Origin: Candidatus Levyibacteriota bacterium
GTDB lineage: Bacteria; Patescibacteria; Microgenomatia; Levybacterales; UBA12049
NCBI GenBank assembly: GCA_016182425.1
Contig: JACPGP010000024.1
Span: 1 to 38,822 of the forward strand
DNA length: 38,822 nt
Reading direction: 5' to 3'
Shown here: positions 13,875-21,465 of the stretch, piece by piece
How positions within the stretch are numbered: the stretch's first letter is position 1
How the letters are laid out: every line of letters begins with the position of its first letter
Made by a program: the position numbers and the translations under genes
Notes under the pieces: generated by a model
Told to the model about the DNA's origin: nothing
The model's input: only the letters and a program-made list of their open reading frames with translations
The model's database searches: none

Positions 13875-16124
13875 TTATTTACGTTTACCCCATCGTTCCT
13901 GGGAAATCCTGATCAATTTGTCACGCTGTTGGTTTTTGCAATCAAGTGGAGGTAGGGAGGTGGCATAGAAGGGCTGAGTGGTCTCGGAATCAATACTTAG
14001 TTTGCAGATCATTTGGTATTTACCGATTTTGACAAGGTCATCGGCGGGGAATTTGGCGCCAAATTCTTTCTGAAGAATGTAAGCATCTTGGTTACCAACT
14101 ACAAAAGAAAGAATGGAACCGACGTTGCCAAAGATGGCGTCCTGTATTGTTCGGTCAAGCTGACTCATGTATTGGTTGGCGACGATAAGATTCAGTTTAA
14201 ACTTGCGTGCCTCAGAGAGAATTTTAATGAAGGCTTCGGTGGCAAAGTTTTGAAACTCATCGACGTAGAGATAAAAGTCAGCCCGATCGGATTGGGCTTG
14301 AAATACTCGATTCATGGCTGATAACTGGATTTTGGTAATCAACATGGCGCCAAGAAGGGCGGAGTTGTCTTCGCCTAATTTTCCAGTGGAAAGATCAGCA
14401 ATAAGAATTTTTTTCTGATCCATGATTTCTTGAATATTGATCTTTGAAACTGGATGAGCAATGGTGTTACGGATATTAGTAGAGGCGATAAATTGCCCAA
14501 CTTTGTTCAAGATAGGAGCGATGGCTTCATTTTGAAATTTGTCATCCATACGATCGTATTCATTAAGCCAGAAGTTTTTGAGAGTTTGATTCTGGAGACC
14601 GGCGACGACTTTTTGACGATAGGCCTTGTGAGTTAGAATCTCAACTATGTGGGTCATATCACTGCCGGGAGTATTGACCAGGGTTAGGACGGCGTTGCGA
14701 AGAATATGTTCAAGGCGCGGCCCCCAAGAGATATTGCCATAAAGTTTTTTGAAAATGGAGATGACCCCAGAAGCGACCAATTCTTTTTGAGAGTCATTTT
14801 GGGCTTCAAGAACGTTTAGCGGATAGACATATTCAGGGTCGGCAGGGTTGAAATAGCAACAATCATTGACCCGGGAGGAGGGGATGTAGTCGAGAATGGT
14901 GCTACACAAATCGCCATGGGGGTCGATAATAGCGATACCACGGCCTTTGCGGATATCATCAATAGCCATGTTGGCGATAAGGGTGGTTTTTCCAGTACCG
15001 GATTTTCCGATGATGTAGGTGTGGCGACGGCGGTCTTCACCTTCTTTGATGCCAAAAATAGAATCTTTGTTGCGGAATTCGGCTTTGGCAAAAAAAGTAG
15101 TTGATTGTTTTTGCTCCTCAGTAGCACCGTCGGCAATGGGGAGGTTTTCGGGTGGGTCGGCATAAAGTTTTTTGCCCCAGGCGATGTTTGGTAGCTTGGT
15201 TAGTTGGTTGGGAAAATGCCAAAGGACAGACATTTCTTCGGTGTTGAGAATTTGAGTATTAATATTTATTTCACGAGCAAGAATAGAGCGGAGGATTTTT
15301 TTCTTGGTAAAAAATCCTGGTGTGATAGAACGAATGAAGTTGCCCCGAGGACTGGTGTAGATACCAAAGGAAGATGAAACTGAGGCGATGAGCCCGGGAT
15401 TATTACTTAAAAGATTAATCTGACTTAAGAGGCCTGGAAATTGAATTTTGGTTTCAAAGACCATTTTATCGGGATGGGCTTGGCGGAAGCCTTTTTCTTT
15501 GTCGACCACGATACCATTTTGAATGATCGAGATAATTGACCCTTGCCAGTTTTTGGGGGCATTGCCAATTAGAATTTGGAAGAGGAAAAAATCAGAGGGG
15601 TTGTTGCTGCGAGAGAGAGGGGCGAGAACGGAACTAAGCGGATCAGTATCCTTGAAATCTTTGGAGGTTTTGAGGGGATAGGAGTAGGGGCGAGCTAAGG
15701 CTAGTTGGGAAAAATGGATATTTTGGCTGGTCAACGAATTTTGGCGATCCTTGCTACCTTCGGGCTCCGCTTTAGCTTGGTCGCGTTCGCTGTGGTTGCT
15801 AAAATTGTTGACTGCGCCATTATTTATAATTTTTGCTAAATAATCCTCTGGTTCTTTGATAACGGCGTAGGGGTACTGGGCGAGAATTTGGGAGCGGAAA
15901 AAATCGGCTGAGTCAGTGGGAGTGGCGATAAGAAAGTGGACTTGAGAATCAAAAAGGGCAATTTCTAGCGAAGCGATGGTGGGCTTTTTTCCGATTAATT
16001 TGTCCCAAAAAGATTGGCGGGTAAATTGGGTAAAGTTGGAAAGTAGAGAGGACATTGACTCGAGAGTGGTCTCATTGTCTTGGGGAAGGCGGATTTCGAT
16101 GAGCTTGAACACGGGGTCGGACAT
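13875..16124 (-). CDS. VirD4/TraD-like (TraM-recognition/DUF87 type) P-loop ATPase
   Basis: A 749-aa ATPase of the type IV secretion coupling-protein/HerA superfamily. Walker A GKSGTGKTTL lies near residue 370, followed by the family motif IDPHGDLCSTILDYIP and Walker B FYLYVDEFQNF near residue 620, then NQYMSQLD and VGNQDA. No clear membrane helix is seen, so the enzyme is probably soluble or peripheral, with a variable N-terminal 350 residues. It may pump DNA or protein at the envelope. The frame extends to 16169, but TATAAT (16136-16131) ends 6 nt before ATG 16124, which decides the start. A linker (around residues 115-130, SERDQAKAEPEGSKDRQ) is encoded by a repeat-like GC-richer insertion. 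Confidence 0.82.
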   Translation of the reverse strand: MSDPVFKLIEIRLPQDNETTLESMSSLLSNFTQFTRQSFWDKLIGKKPTIASLEIALFDSQVHFLIATPTDSADFFRSQILAQYPYAVIKEPEDYLAKIINNGAVNNFSNHSERDQAKAEPEGSKDRQNSLTSQNIHFSQLALARPYSYPLKTSKDFKDTDPLSSVLAPLSRSNNPSDFFLFQILIGNAPKNWQGSIISIIQNGIVVDKEKGFRQAHPDKMVFETKIQFPGLLSQINLLSNNPGLIASVSSSFGIYTSPRGNFIRSITPGFFTKKKILRSILAREININTQILNTEEMSVLWHFPNQLTKLPNIAWGKKLYADPPENLPIADGATEEQKQSTTFFAKAEFRNKDSIFGIKEGEDRRRHTYIIGKSGTGKTTLIANMAIDDIRKGRGIAIIDPHGDLCSTILDYIPSSRVNDCCYFNPADPEYVYPLNVLEAQNDSQKELVASGVISIFKKLYGNISWGPRLEHILRNAVLTLVNTPGSDMTHIVEILTHKAYRQKVVAGLQNQTLKNFWLNEYDRMDDKFQNEAIAPILNKVGQFIASTNIRNTIAHPVSKINIQEIMDQKKILIADLSTGKLGEDNSALLGAMLITKIQLSAMNRVFQAQSDRADFYLYVDEFQNFATEAFIKILSEARKFKLNLIVANQYMSQLDRTIQDAIFGNVGSILSFVVGNQDAYILQKEFGAKFPADDLVKIGKYQMICKLSIDSETTQPFYATSLPPLDCKNQQRDKLIRISQERWGKRK

Positions 16125-16248
16125 AGAAAGATTATAGAGGAAAAAAACGATAAACGTAATCCGTGACAAGGGGAATGATCATTATAAATCTTTTTGAGAA
16201 TAGATGACAGGGATTTATTTTAATAGTATAGAGATATAGGATGGAGTA

Positions 16249-16728
16249 GTGACTTCAAAAAATTTTTTACATAAGCATGGAAACGAAACCAGGGGACGGG
16301 GAAGAAACAGAACTTGTAGTTTGGCAAGAGGACTGGCTTTGGAAGAGGGAACATTTGATGTAGTTGGTGTTGGTTGGCAAACAACGGCTGATGTGCCGAC
16401 GGCCAGATGTGATAATTGTGGTGAGGAAAAGGCAGATGTTCACCAATACCGGGTGCCAAATGAGACAGGTTATGGGATGAGGTTTTCTAAAACAGTAAGG
16501 CAAAATTTGTGTCCTGAATGTAAAGTGAATTTGAGTTTGAGTGGGACTAGTGTCTTGAGTGTTGATTGTCAGGAGCCTTTGTCTGAGGAATTATTGGCAA
16601 GAGAAGAAGCAGAAAATCGGAAAGCCAAAATGAGAAAAATTGCGGAGGCAAGTGGTCCACCGTCTAGTATATCTACGGCTAGTGAGACAGCTAGATTGAT
16701 ACGAGAAAAATTGAAAAGTAATTTCTAA
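16249..16728 (+). CDS. hypothetical zinc-ribbon protein, 159 aa
   Basis: GTG start chosen because TAGGAT (16237-16242) ends 6 nt before it; there is no in-frame ATG near. The protein has a basic N-terminal tail (HKHGNETRGRGRNRT), two CxxC pairs 34 residues apart (C54/C57 in CDNCGEE and C88/C91 in CPEC) that should hold one zinc, and a charged helical C-terminus (LLAREEAENRKAKMRKIAEA). The basic tail and zinc ribbon suggest nucleic-acid binding. It is divergent from the VirD4-like ATPase. Family not recognised. Confidence 0.6.
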   Translation: MTSKNFLHKHGNETRGRGRNRTCSLARGLALEEGTFDVVGVGWQTTADVPTARCDNCGEEKADVHQYRVPNETGYGMRFSKTVRQNLCPECKVNLSLSGTSVLSVDCQEPLSEELLAREEAENRKAKMRKIAEASGPPSSISTASETARLIREKLKSNF

Positions 16729-16770
16729 GATTTTGTGGGAGAATTTTATGATGTACCCAAGAGTGGTTTG

Positions 16771-16800
16771 TTGACATGTATGTGACAAATATGTTATAAA
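16771..16800 (+). promoter_or_regulatory. promoter of the Phd-like gene (leaderless)
   Basis: TTGACA (16771-16776), 18-bp spacer, TATAAA (16795-16800), 6 nt before ATG 16807. A full consensus promoter placed directly on the start codon. Confidence 0.7.
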
Positions 16801-16806
16801 TTTATT

Positions 16807-17028
16807 ATGTTTAGGTTGCCAAACAAGAACAATATTTGTACTGTTTCTGATTTAAGGAAAGATCCTCAAGGGTTAATTAAGAGAGTTGAAAGAGAAGAAG
16901 TTATTTATGTTTATAACAAGTCAAAGATCCAAGTGGCAATGTTGAGTATGGGATTTTTTGACAAAATGATGACCCTGTTGGAGAAAATGAAAGATGATAC
17001 TTTGGAACGATTGCTAAAAGGAAAATAG
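16807..17028 (+). CDS. Phd/YefM-like antitoxin
   Basis: A 73-aa protein with the prevent-host-death pattern: a beta-hairpin N-terminus (ICTVSDLRKDPQGLIKRVER), then EEVIYVYNKSKIQVAMLSM, then a helical C-terminus (MMTLLEKMKDDTLERLLKGK) that would bind and neutralise a toxin. No RelE/ParE-type toxin follows; instead a BrnT-like gene with its own promoter begins 45 bases later. It may be an orphan antitoxin or may cooperate with that module. Confidence 0.65.
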   Translation: MFRLPNKNNICTVSDLRKDPQGLIKRVEREEVIYVYNKSKIQVAMLSMGFFDKMMTLLEKMKDDTLERLLKGK

Positions 17029-17031
17029 CAC

Positions 17032-17066
17032 TTGACAAATTGTATTACGTTGTAATACAATATAAT
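17032..17066 (+). promoter_or_regulatory. promoter with palindromic operator of the BrnT/BrnA module
   Basis: TTGACA (17032-17037) is followed by a perfect 9-3-9 palindrome, arms TTGTATTAC (17040-17048) and GTAATACAA (17052-17060), and by TATAAT (17061-17066) ending 6 nt before ATG. TACAAT at 17056-17061 gives the better 18-bp spacing to TTGACA. The palindrome fills the spacer, as expected for repression by the ribbon-helix-helix antitoxin BrnA. Confidence 0.7.
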
Positions 17067-17072
17067 TAATTC

Positions 17073-17348
17073 ATGGTAGTTGATATTGATGAATTAATCT
17101 GGGATCAGGTTAATACAGAACATATTAAAAAACATGAAGTTAATCAGGCTGAGCTATATCAAGCTTGTAGGATTCAATTAAAAGTATTGTTGGTCAAGAA
17201 AAATAGGATATTATTGATCGGCAAGACAAAAACTAATCGATTATTGTCGATTGTTTTGGATTTGGTTGATAACAATAATTATTATGTTGTTTCGGCTAGG
17301 GATAGTAGCCGAAAAGAGAGGAGGCTGGTGAATGAAGAAATTAATTAA
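17073..17348 (+). CDS. BrnT-family toxin
   Basis: A 91-aa protein with the BrnT pattern: DELIWDQVNTEHIKKHEVN at the N-terminus (compare W-D-x-N-x-x-H-x-x-K-H), a central beta strand pair (ILLIGKTKTNRLLSIVLDLV) and the C-terminal VVSARDSSRKERR. BrnT is a RelE-fold ribonuclease. It is first in the operon, as usual for brnT-brnA, and its last 17 bases overlap the antitoxin gene. A leaderless promoter and a palindromic operator stand directly upstream. Confidence 0.78.
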   Translation: MVVDIDELIWDQVNTEHIKKHEVNQAELYQACRIQLKVLLVKKNRILLIGKTKTNRLLSIVLDLVDNNNYYVVSARDSSRKERRLVNEEIN

Positions 17349-17607
17349 AAGTAAAATACCAGATTTTAAAAATTATGCAGAAGAAGCAAAGTTTTGGGAT
17401 ACCCATGATTTTACTGATTTTTTGGACGAGGCGAAAGAAATAAAATTAAACTTTAAGGCGAAAGAGCCAAAGGAAGATGCAGTAATTATCAGAATTCGAC
17501 GACCAATGAAGAAAAAGATGCAGGAGTTGGCTGATGAAATGGGACTAAGCTTATCGACGATGATTAGGATGTGGATGATAGAGAAGCTAAAGACGTTGTC
17601 GAAGTAA
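17332..17607 (+). CDS. BrnA/CopG-family antitoxin
   Basis: A 91-aa antitoxin. The N-terminal half (IPDFKNYAEEAKFWDTHDFT) is the characteristic toxin-wrapping motif of the CopG_antitoxin/BrnA family. The C-terminal half (VIIRIRRPMKKKMQELADEM then GLSLSTMIRMWMIEKL) is a ribbon-helix-helix DNA-binding domain. It overlaps the toxin gene by 17 bases and has an AGGAGG SD 7 nt before its ATG inside the toxin gene, allowing more antitoxin than toxin to be made. It should bind the palindrome at 17040-17060. Confidence 0.8.
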   Translation: MKKLIKSKIPDFKNYAEEAKFWDTHDFTDFLDEAKEIKLNFKAKEPKEDAVIIRIRRPMKKKMQELADEMGLSLSTMIRMWMIEKLKTLSK

Positions 17608-17799
17608 CTAGTACTAATTTGGTGTGAGTACCTGCTATGTAGATTTTTTGACGATGTTGTGTTAATCTAACCCCAATTCGAAACAGCAGTCCGCAACCAA
17701 ACCGTTGCGGTATGGAAACAGAAGAATTGAGCCGACTACGTCGGCTAAAGCGGGTGTTGTTTTTAGTTATTTTGGTCATGTACCAAAATGTTCTTTAAC
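17608..17799 (+). other. non-coding, hairpin-rich region after the BrnT/BrnA module
   Basis: No credible ORF. Three perfect hairpins follow each other: CCGCAAC/GTTGCGG (17691-17710), AGCCGAC/GTCGGCT (17730-17746) and ATTTTGGT/ACCAAAAT (about 17769-17789). The last is enclosed by GGTGTTGTT and AACAACC (about 17753-17803), making a composite hairpin that could end the toxin-antitoxin transcript. There is no T run, so a classical intrinsic terminator is not supported. Confidence 0.45.
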
Positions 17800-17814
17800 A
17801 ACCTGCAATATATC
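17800..17814 (+). repeat. left 15-bp inverted repeat bordering the zinc-ribbon gene pair
   Basis: AACCTGCAATATATC is the exact complement of GATATATTGCAGGTT at 18799-18813. The two copies enclose about 1 kb containing a structured leader, two SD-led zinc-ribbon genes and a composite hairpin, so they may be borders of a mobile cassette. Confidence 0.5.
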
Positions 17815-17868
17815 AAAGAAAAATCCCAAATTCTAAATCCTAAATTCTAAAAAAATAGGAGGACTTTT

Positions 17869-17930
17869 GAGTGGAATTTAACTAGCCTATAAAAACATGC
17901 CAGTATTTATGGCCTGATTAAATTTCACTC
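17869..17930 (+). promoter_or_regulatory. large dyad / hairpin in the leader of the zinc-ribbon pair
   Basis: GAGTGGAATTTAA (17869-17881) and TTAAATTTCACTC (17918-17930) form a 13-bp stem with one G-T pair; inside, GCC-ATAAA can pair with TTTAT-GGC. A TATAAA box (17888-17893) lies in the centre with TTGAGT 15 bp upstream, so it may be a promoter with flanking operator arms rather than an RNA hairpin. Preceded by the A-rich micro-repeat at 17821-17853. Confidence 0.4.
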
Positions 17931-17972
17931 GAAAGAGGAGCGGAATTTAAAAAATCTAAGAAGAGGTGACTA

Positions 17973-18059
17973 TTGAAGGAAATTTTTGAAAGAAGGCTTT
18001 TGTCCAATGTTGCATCCAAATCATATTTAAGGAAAGGTATACAAAACCATGAAACTTAA
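17973..18059 (+). CDS. possible 28-aa leader peptide overlapping the zinc-ribbon gene
   Basis: TTG start preceded by AGAGGTGA, reading LKEIFERRLLSNVASKSYLR and eight more residues, and stopping (TAA 18057-18059) just inside the start of the 116-aa gene (ATG 18049). Such an overlap allows translational coupling. No homologue is recognised and the TTG start is uncertain. Confidence 0.25.
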   Translation: MKEIFERRLLSNVASKSYLRKGIQNHET

Positions 18060-18399
18060 TGTTTCCCAAGTTGGCGCTTTGACTGTTGCACCTATAATGT
18101 CCTGGATTCCATGCCCAGACAATGCAACTTGTCGCGGCCACAAAATCCACGATGGATCTGCCCGTGGATGGCATTGTAGTAACTCGGACTGTCGGTATGG
18201 CGTGGCGGAAAATAGCCTTGTTTCCATCATGATGCCAACATCAATTACGCATGTGCAGATAGTTTCCGTTGCCCCGGCTTTTGCACCAATGATGATGGCG
18301 GCTCGGAAGTGCCCTGATTGTGGTGCTTCAGTTTACAAAGATCCTCACGGCAAGGGAAAAGCCCTACGCTGTAAAAAGTGTGGCTGGAGGAGTAACTAA
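18049..18399 (+). CDS. hypothetical double zinc-ribbon protein, 116 aa
   Basis: Two probable zinc sites: C22, C28, C43, C48 (CPDNATCRG and HCSNSDC) and a classical ribbon C88, C91, C108, C111 (CPDCGASVYKD and CKKCGW). Between them is a beta-rich region (HVQIVSVAPAFAPMMM). The ribbon resembles those of topoisomerase or transcription factors, suggesting nucleic-acid binding. SD AAGGAAAGG lies about 12 nt before the ATG. Codon use and G+C (GCC, CCC, CTG codons) differ from the A/T-rich neighbours and resemble the 21.9-28.6 kb operon, so recent transfer is likely. The next gene starts 1 nt after the stop. Confidence 0.7.
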   Translation: MKLNVSQVGALTVAPIMSWIPCPDNATCRGHKIHDGSARGWHCSNSDCRYGVAENSLVSIMMPTSITHVQIVSVAPAFAPMMMAARKCPDCGASVYKDPHGKGKALRCKKCGWRSN

Positions 18400-18400
18400 C

Positions 18401-18613
18401 ATGGCAAAGATAACAGCTGCTCAATTGAAAGTTATCAAAAAGGGTAAGCCCGATCAGTGCCCCGTAGAACCGTGTCCCGAGGACTGTCCTGGACTTAAGT
18501 TGTGTAAGCAGGCACATGCTCCAGAAGAAACCATTGACCTTGCGGCTGTAACTGAAGCTGCGAGAAAGAATTCGCTGGGGTCATTGCAGTTTGATGATTC
18601 GGTGCATGATTAG
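18401..18613 (+). CDS. hypothetical four-Cys protein, 70 aa
   Basis: ATG 18401 is preceded by GGAGGAG and follows the stop of the upstream gene by one base; a TTG-less longer frame (from 18320) overlaps that gene and is rejected. Four cysteines C20, C25, C29 and C35 (CPVEPCPEDCPGLKLC) could hold a zinc or an iron-sulfur cluster. The C-terminus is acidic. It forms an operon with the double zinc-ribbon gene. No family recognised. Confidence 0.65.
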   Translation: MAKITAAQLKVIKKGKPDQCPVEPCPEDCPGLKLCKQAHAPEETIDLAAVTEAARKNSLGSLQFDDSVHD

Positions 18614-18673
18614 TTCCACACCCTGGAGAGATTTGGGCTAGCTTTATTTCGAAAGCTTGAATCCCGCCTTGGA

Positions 18674-18736
18674 GGTGGATCTGTTGTGAAGATGGGGGCT
18701 GGGGACTTTCCCTAGCCTCCTACCAACAGAGCCGCC
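18674..18736 (+). ncRNA. composite hairpin downstream of the zinc-ribbon pair
   Basis: GGTGGATCTGTTG (18674-18686) pairs with CAACAGAGCCGCC (18724-18736), 12 of 13 positions, and encloses an 11-bp stem GGGGGCTGGGG / CCCTAGCCTCC (18694-18720). A further small hairpin TCGCCGA/TCGGCGA follows at 18738-18754. There is no T run. It may act as a factor-assisted terminator, an RNA-stabilising element or a small RNA. Confidence 0.55.
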
Positions 18737-18798
18737 TTCGCCGAGCTTCGGCGAGCCACAGCAAAACAAAACAAGATTCCGGTAGTCCGGACCAAAAC

Positions 18799-18813
18799 GA
18801 TATATTGCAGGTT
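18799..18813 (-). repeat. right 15-bp inverted repeat bordering the zinc-ribbon gene pair
   Basis: GATATATTGCAGGTT, exact complement of 17800-17814. The remaining sequence to 18891 is A/T-rich without a feature. Confidence 0.5.
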
Positions 18814-18903
18814 TTAAAAATAATTGATAATTAATAGTTAAGAGTGAATAGTTAAATATTCATTAGGTTGCAAAAGTTTTTTAATAATTTATATTATTAG
18901 AAA

Positions 18904-19155
18904 ATGACAGGAAGAAAAGTTCAAAAAGAAGCAGAAGCAGTACAACCAGGGTTTGATGTGATGTTGGTGCAAGAGAAACTACCTGAACCAGAAAATGAAT
19001 TGTTGAAGTTGATGGCTCGTGAGGGTGTGAAAGGCAAGAAGAGAGCGACCCAAACAACTGTGGCACAAAGAGTGGCTATGAATGCATTTAAACCAAGAAT
19101 TGTAATCCATACTGGGACACCAGTACTTGGAGGAGCGCAGGTGGATAAGGATTAA
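18904..19155 (+). CDS. hypothetical protein, 83 aa
   Basis: An 83-aa hydrophilic protein, helical in the middle (ENELLKLMAREGVKGKKRAT), without membrane segments, Cys or a known motif. TATTAT (18892-18897) ends 6 nt before the ATG, supporting a leaderless start. Its last four bases overlap the stop of the converging AbiEii-like toxin gene. Function unknown. Confidence 0.55.
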   Translation: MTGRKVQKEAEAVQPGFDVMLVQEKLPEPENELLKLMAREGVKGKKRATQTTVAQRVAMNAFKPRIVIHTGTPVLGGAQVDKD

Positions 19156-19787
19156 GATAAGTAGGTTTTTCCCAGCCGAAGTGATTCGGAAATAAGAAAC
19201 TTTTTGACTTCATCCCAAGAGATATCAGCCAGCATTTCGGGCATAGCGTCAGCATCTGCGTCTTCAAAATAGGTCATGCTCTTGATAAGGGTATATTTGT
19301 TTTCTTCCAGAACGTGGTACTTTTTGTTGTATAGCTCAAACATTTCCTCGATTGATATATTTTTTTGGTGACAAATTGTATATAGATCGATGAAATCTTT
19401 TTTGGTATTTCGATCGGATATAGCAACTAATTTCATAGCAATGATGTCGTCGATACTAGCAATTTTGATGCCCTGATAATCGTCAGTTGGATTCAATAGG
19501 GGATATTCGTATCGGAAATAACTAAATTTAACATTATTAAATTGGCCGATTAGTGTAGTTCCGGCAGCGGTATCAATATCAAACTTACCAGTAGTTTTTA
19601 GTGAATTGGCTAAAATAATAGGATCAAATTTTAAAGGTGAAAAAAAGTCAAAGTCGATTGAAATACGGTGACCTAAACGTAAGGCGAGTGAGGTACCACC
19701 AGCAAGATAGGCATTATTTAACAATTCACCTTGGCCTAAAATGTCCAGAGCTGTTTTCGCATTTGGCGATAAGACTGTTTCAAACAT
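19152..19787 (-). CDS. AbiEii/AbiGii-type nucleotidyltransferase toxin
   Basis: A 211-aa protein of the DUF1814/AbiEii family. The motif AGGTSLALRLGHRISIDFDF (GG-x-S plus D-x-D) is the nucleotidyltransferase active site. IASIDDIIAMKLVAISDRNTKKDFIDLYTI is the second conserved block with the catalytic Asp/Lys region. Such toxins, paired with a small antitoxin, act in phage abortive infection, often by modifying tRNA. The frame is open to 19826, but GGAGG stands 4-8 nt before ATG 19787, so that start is preferred. It overlaps the upstream DUF6922 gene by 52 bases, implying tight coupling. Confidence 0.8.
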   Translation of the reverse strand: MFETVLSPNAKTALDILGQGELLNNAYLAGGTSLALRLGHRISIDFDFFSPLKFDPIILANSLKTTGKFDIDTAAGTTLIGQFNNVKFSYFRYEYPLLNPTDDYQGIKIASIDDIIAMKLVAISDRNTKKDFIDLYTICHQKNISIEEMFELYNKKYHVLEENKYTLIKSMTYFEDADADAMPEMLADISWDEVKKFLISESLRLGKTYLS

Positions 19788-20032
19788 GCTACCTCCGTAA
19801 GGGGAATATTTAAATAATTTGCCCAAAAAGTACCGGATTTGGCAGAGAAATCCCGTCGCGATTTTAGTGTTTCGACAACTTTATTTATTGAATAATTATG
19901 TAATACCCAGTTAGCAGCGACTAGGTCTCCTTTGTCTAAAAGTCGATTAATTACGTACTGATAATCGCCCTCGAAATCAATTTTATTGATATCGACATCC
20001 CAGAAATATTTGGATAAATTAGCTTTATTCAT
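19736..20032 (-). CDS. DUF6922-like antitoxin partner
   Basis: A 98-aa protein with the pattern YFWDVDINKIDFEGDYQYVI, LLDKGDLVAANWVLHNYS, SRRDFSAKSGTFWANYLNI found in small proteins encoded directly before AbiEii-type nucleotidyltransferases. It is the probable antitoxin. TATAAT (20046-20041) ends 8 nt before the ATG, so the operon mRNA should be leaderless, while the toxin uses an internal SD. It overlaps the toxin start by 52 bases. Confidence 0.7.
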   Translation of the reverse strand: MNKANLSKYFWDVDINKIDFEGDYQYVINRLLDKGDLVAANWVLHNYSINKVVETLKSRRDFSAKSGTFWANYLNIPLTEVACLKQSYRQMRKQLWTF

Positions 20033-20142
20033 TACTCCACATTATACCAATTTTGAGAAGTTATTTGCCTAGTAAAATGGTATAATAAATGATATGAGAT
20101 AAGCGGTGGTATGGTCAAAAAACAAGGATAAACTCGATAAAA

Positions 20143-20238
20143 ATGATGATAAGGTCTATGTTTGGAAATTTGGAAGAAATAAAAGCACTTAAAAAAGAGT
20201 ATGGTGAAGAAGAGGTGAGAAGGGTTGCTATTTGTTGA
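20143..20238 (+). pseudogene. possible remnant of a second DUF6922-like antitoxin gene
   Basis: A 31-codon frame holds FGNLEEIKALKKEYGEEEVRR, which resembles the second helical block of DUF6922 proteins (compare DKGDLVAANWVLHNYSINKV in the intact neighbour). It lacks the FWDVD start and the FWA end and stops early. It lies on the opposite strand, between the intact pair and the DUF4143 ATPase, with a TATAAT box at about 20081-20086 upstream. I read it as a decayed fragment; it could also be a free-standing peptide. Confidence 0.35.
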
Positions 20239-20266
20239 CAAATGCAATTTGGTGCAAGATTGTATC

Positions 20267-20294
20267 TTGACAGAATACAAAATGATAGTAAAAT
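20267..20294 (+). promoter_or_regulatory. promoter of the first DUF4143 ATPase (leaderless)
   Basis: TTGACA (20267-20272), 16-bp spacer, TAAAAT (20289-20294), 6 nt before ATG 20301. Another TTGACA occurs at 20235-20240. Confidence 0.7.
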
Positions 20295-20300
20295 GATACT

Positions 20301-21452
20301 ATGGACATGCTGAAACGGGCAATAGAAGATAGTATAAATACGTATTTATCAGGCGAAGATACGAAGATATTGTTTGTATGGGGTCCGCGACGTTCAGGAA
20401 AGACGACATTGATTGATAAGTTGTCTAGAGCACTGAAGGTAACAAAATATAACTTTGACTTGGCTTCAGATAGGGACAAGTTTATTCCTCGTCGAGAAAT
20501 ATTGGAAAGAATTGTAGCTGATAATAGGGTTATCTTAATAGATGAAGTTCAAAGCTATCCTGAAGCCACAGTAATATTAAAAATACTTCATGATGAGTTT
20601 AAGATAAAAATCATTGCCACTGGTAGCTCGGAACTGAGACAAAAGTCAGGCAAAGAGTTTGACACTTTGGCTGGTAGATTTAGTGAGATTTACTGCTTGC
20701 CATTATCTGTAACCGAAATTGTAGCCAACGAAAAACCAAAGATGTCTGACGAGTTGGGTTTTTACAAACAAACAATGATAAATTCCCAAATATGGGGTGT
20801 TTATCCGGAAATATTTACCAAAGCTAATTTGGCGGAAAATGAAAGAATTGATCTCTTGCAAAAAGTTTTGGATACGTATGTTCTTAAAGATGTAGTAGAC
20901 ATATATGAATTGAAGAACCAAAAGCTAGCTAAAGATATTTTGACCAAGATTGCCTTACAGCTTGGACAGGAGGTTTCAATCCGAGAAATCGCTGATTCTT
21001 TGGGAGCATATCCGGCGACTGTATCAAACTATATTGAAATATTTATCAAAAATTATATTTTGATAGAGTTACCATCGTTTAAAACAAATATCAGAAAAGC
21101 TGTGTCGGAAAACCGTAAGCTATATTTTTATGATTTGGGGATTAGAAACATTTTGGTTAAAGATTTTCGGGAAATGGAACTACGACCTGACAAGGGTGGA
21201 GTGTTTGAAAACTTTATTATTTCCGAACTGGAAAAGTTGCGGAGACTAAAAAATGTTAAAGTGAATTTTTATTTTTATCGGGAATATGGAGGTAAAGAAA
21301 TTGATCTGATTATTGAGGATTATAAAAAAAATTATGTGACAGTGGAGATAAAAACGAATAAAGGTAATGCAAATAAGATCTTTCCAATAGAAAGCAAATT
21401 GGAAATGATAACGAGTCAAAATTATTTTGAGAAATTGAACAGTATCTTATAA
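20301..21452 (+). CDS. ATPase with AAA and DUF4143 domains (copy 1)
   Basis: A 383-aa protein. Walker A GPRRSGKT (residues 28-35), Walker B RVILIDEVQSYPE, sensor-1 type IIATGSSEL, then a winged-helix part (ISIREIADSLGAYPATVSNY-like region at about 225-250) and the DUF4143 C-terminus. The end (EYGGKEIDLIIEDYK, then VTVEIK) has the D-(x)n-ExK spacing of a PD-(D/E)XK nuclease fold. These ATPases are abundant in CPR bacteria and archaea, and their role is not firmly known. Two further copies occur in the window. Confidence 0.85.
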   Translation: MDMLKRAIEDSINTYLSGEDTKILFVWGPRRSGKTTLIDKLSRALKVTKYNFDLASDRDKFIPRREILERIVADNRVILIDEVQSYPEATVILKILHDEFKIKIIATGSSELRQKSGKEFDTLAGRFSEIYCLPLSVTEIVANEKPKMSDELGFYKQTMINSQIWGVYPEIFTKANLAENERIDLLQKVLDTYVLKDVVDIYELKNQKLAKDILTKIALQLGQEVSIREIADSLGAYPATVSNYIEIFIKNYILIELPSFKTNIRKAVSENRKLYFYDLGIRNILVKDFREMELRPDKGGVFENFIISELEKLRRLKNVKVNFYFYREYGGKEIDLIIEDYKKNYVTVEIKTNKGNANKIFPIESKLEMITSQNYFEKLNSIL

Positions 21453-21465
21453 TTAAGTTCTATTG

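Noticed and set aside
16125..16169. Longer start of the VirD4-like ATPase giving an apparent hydrophobic N-terminus
   Set aside because: TATAAT at 16131-16136 lies inside this extension and ends 6 nt before ATG 16124, so the extension is promoter DNA.
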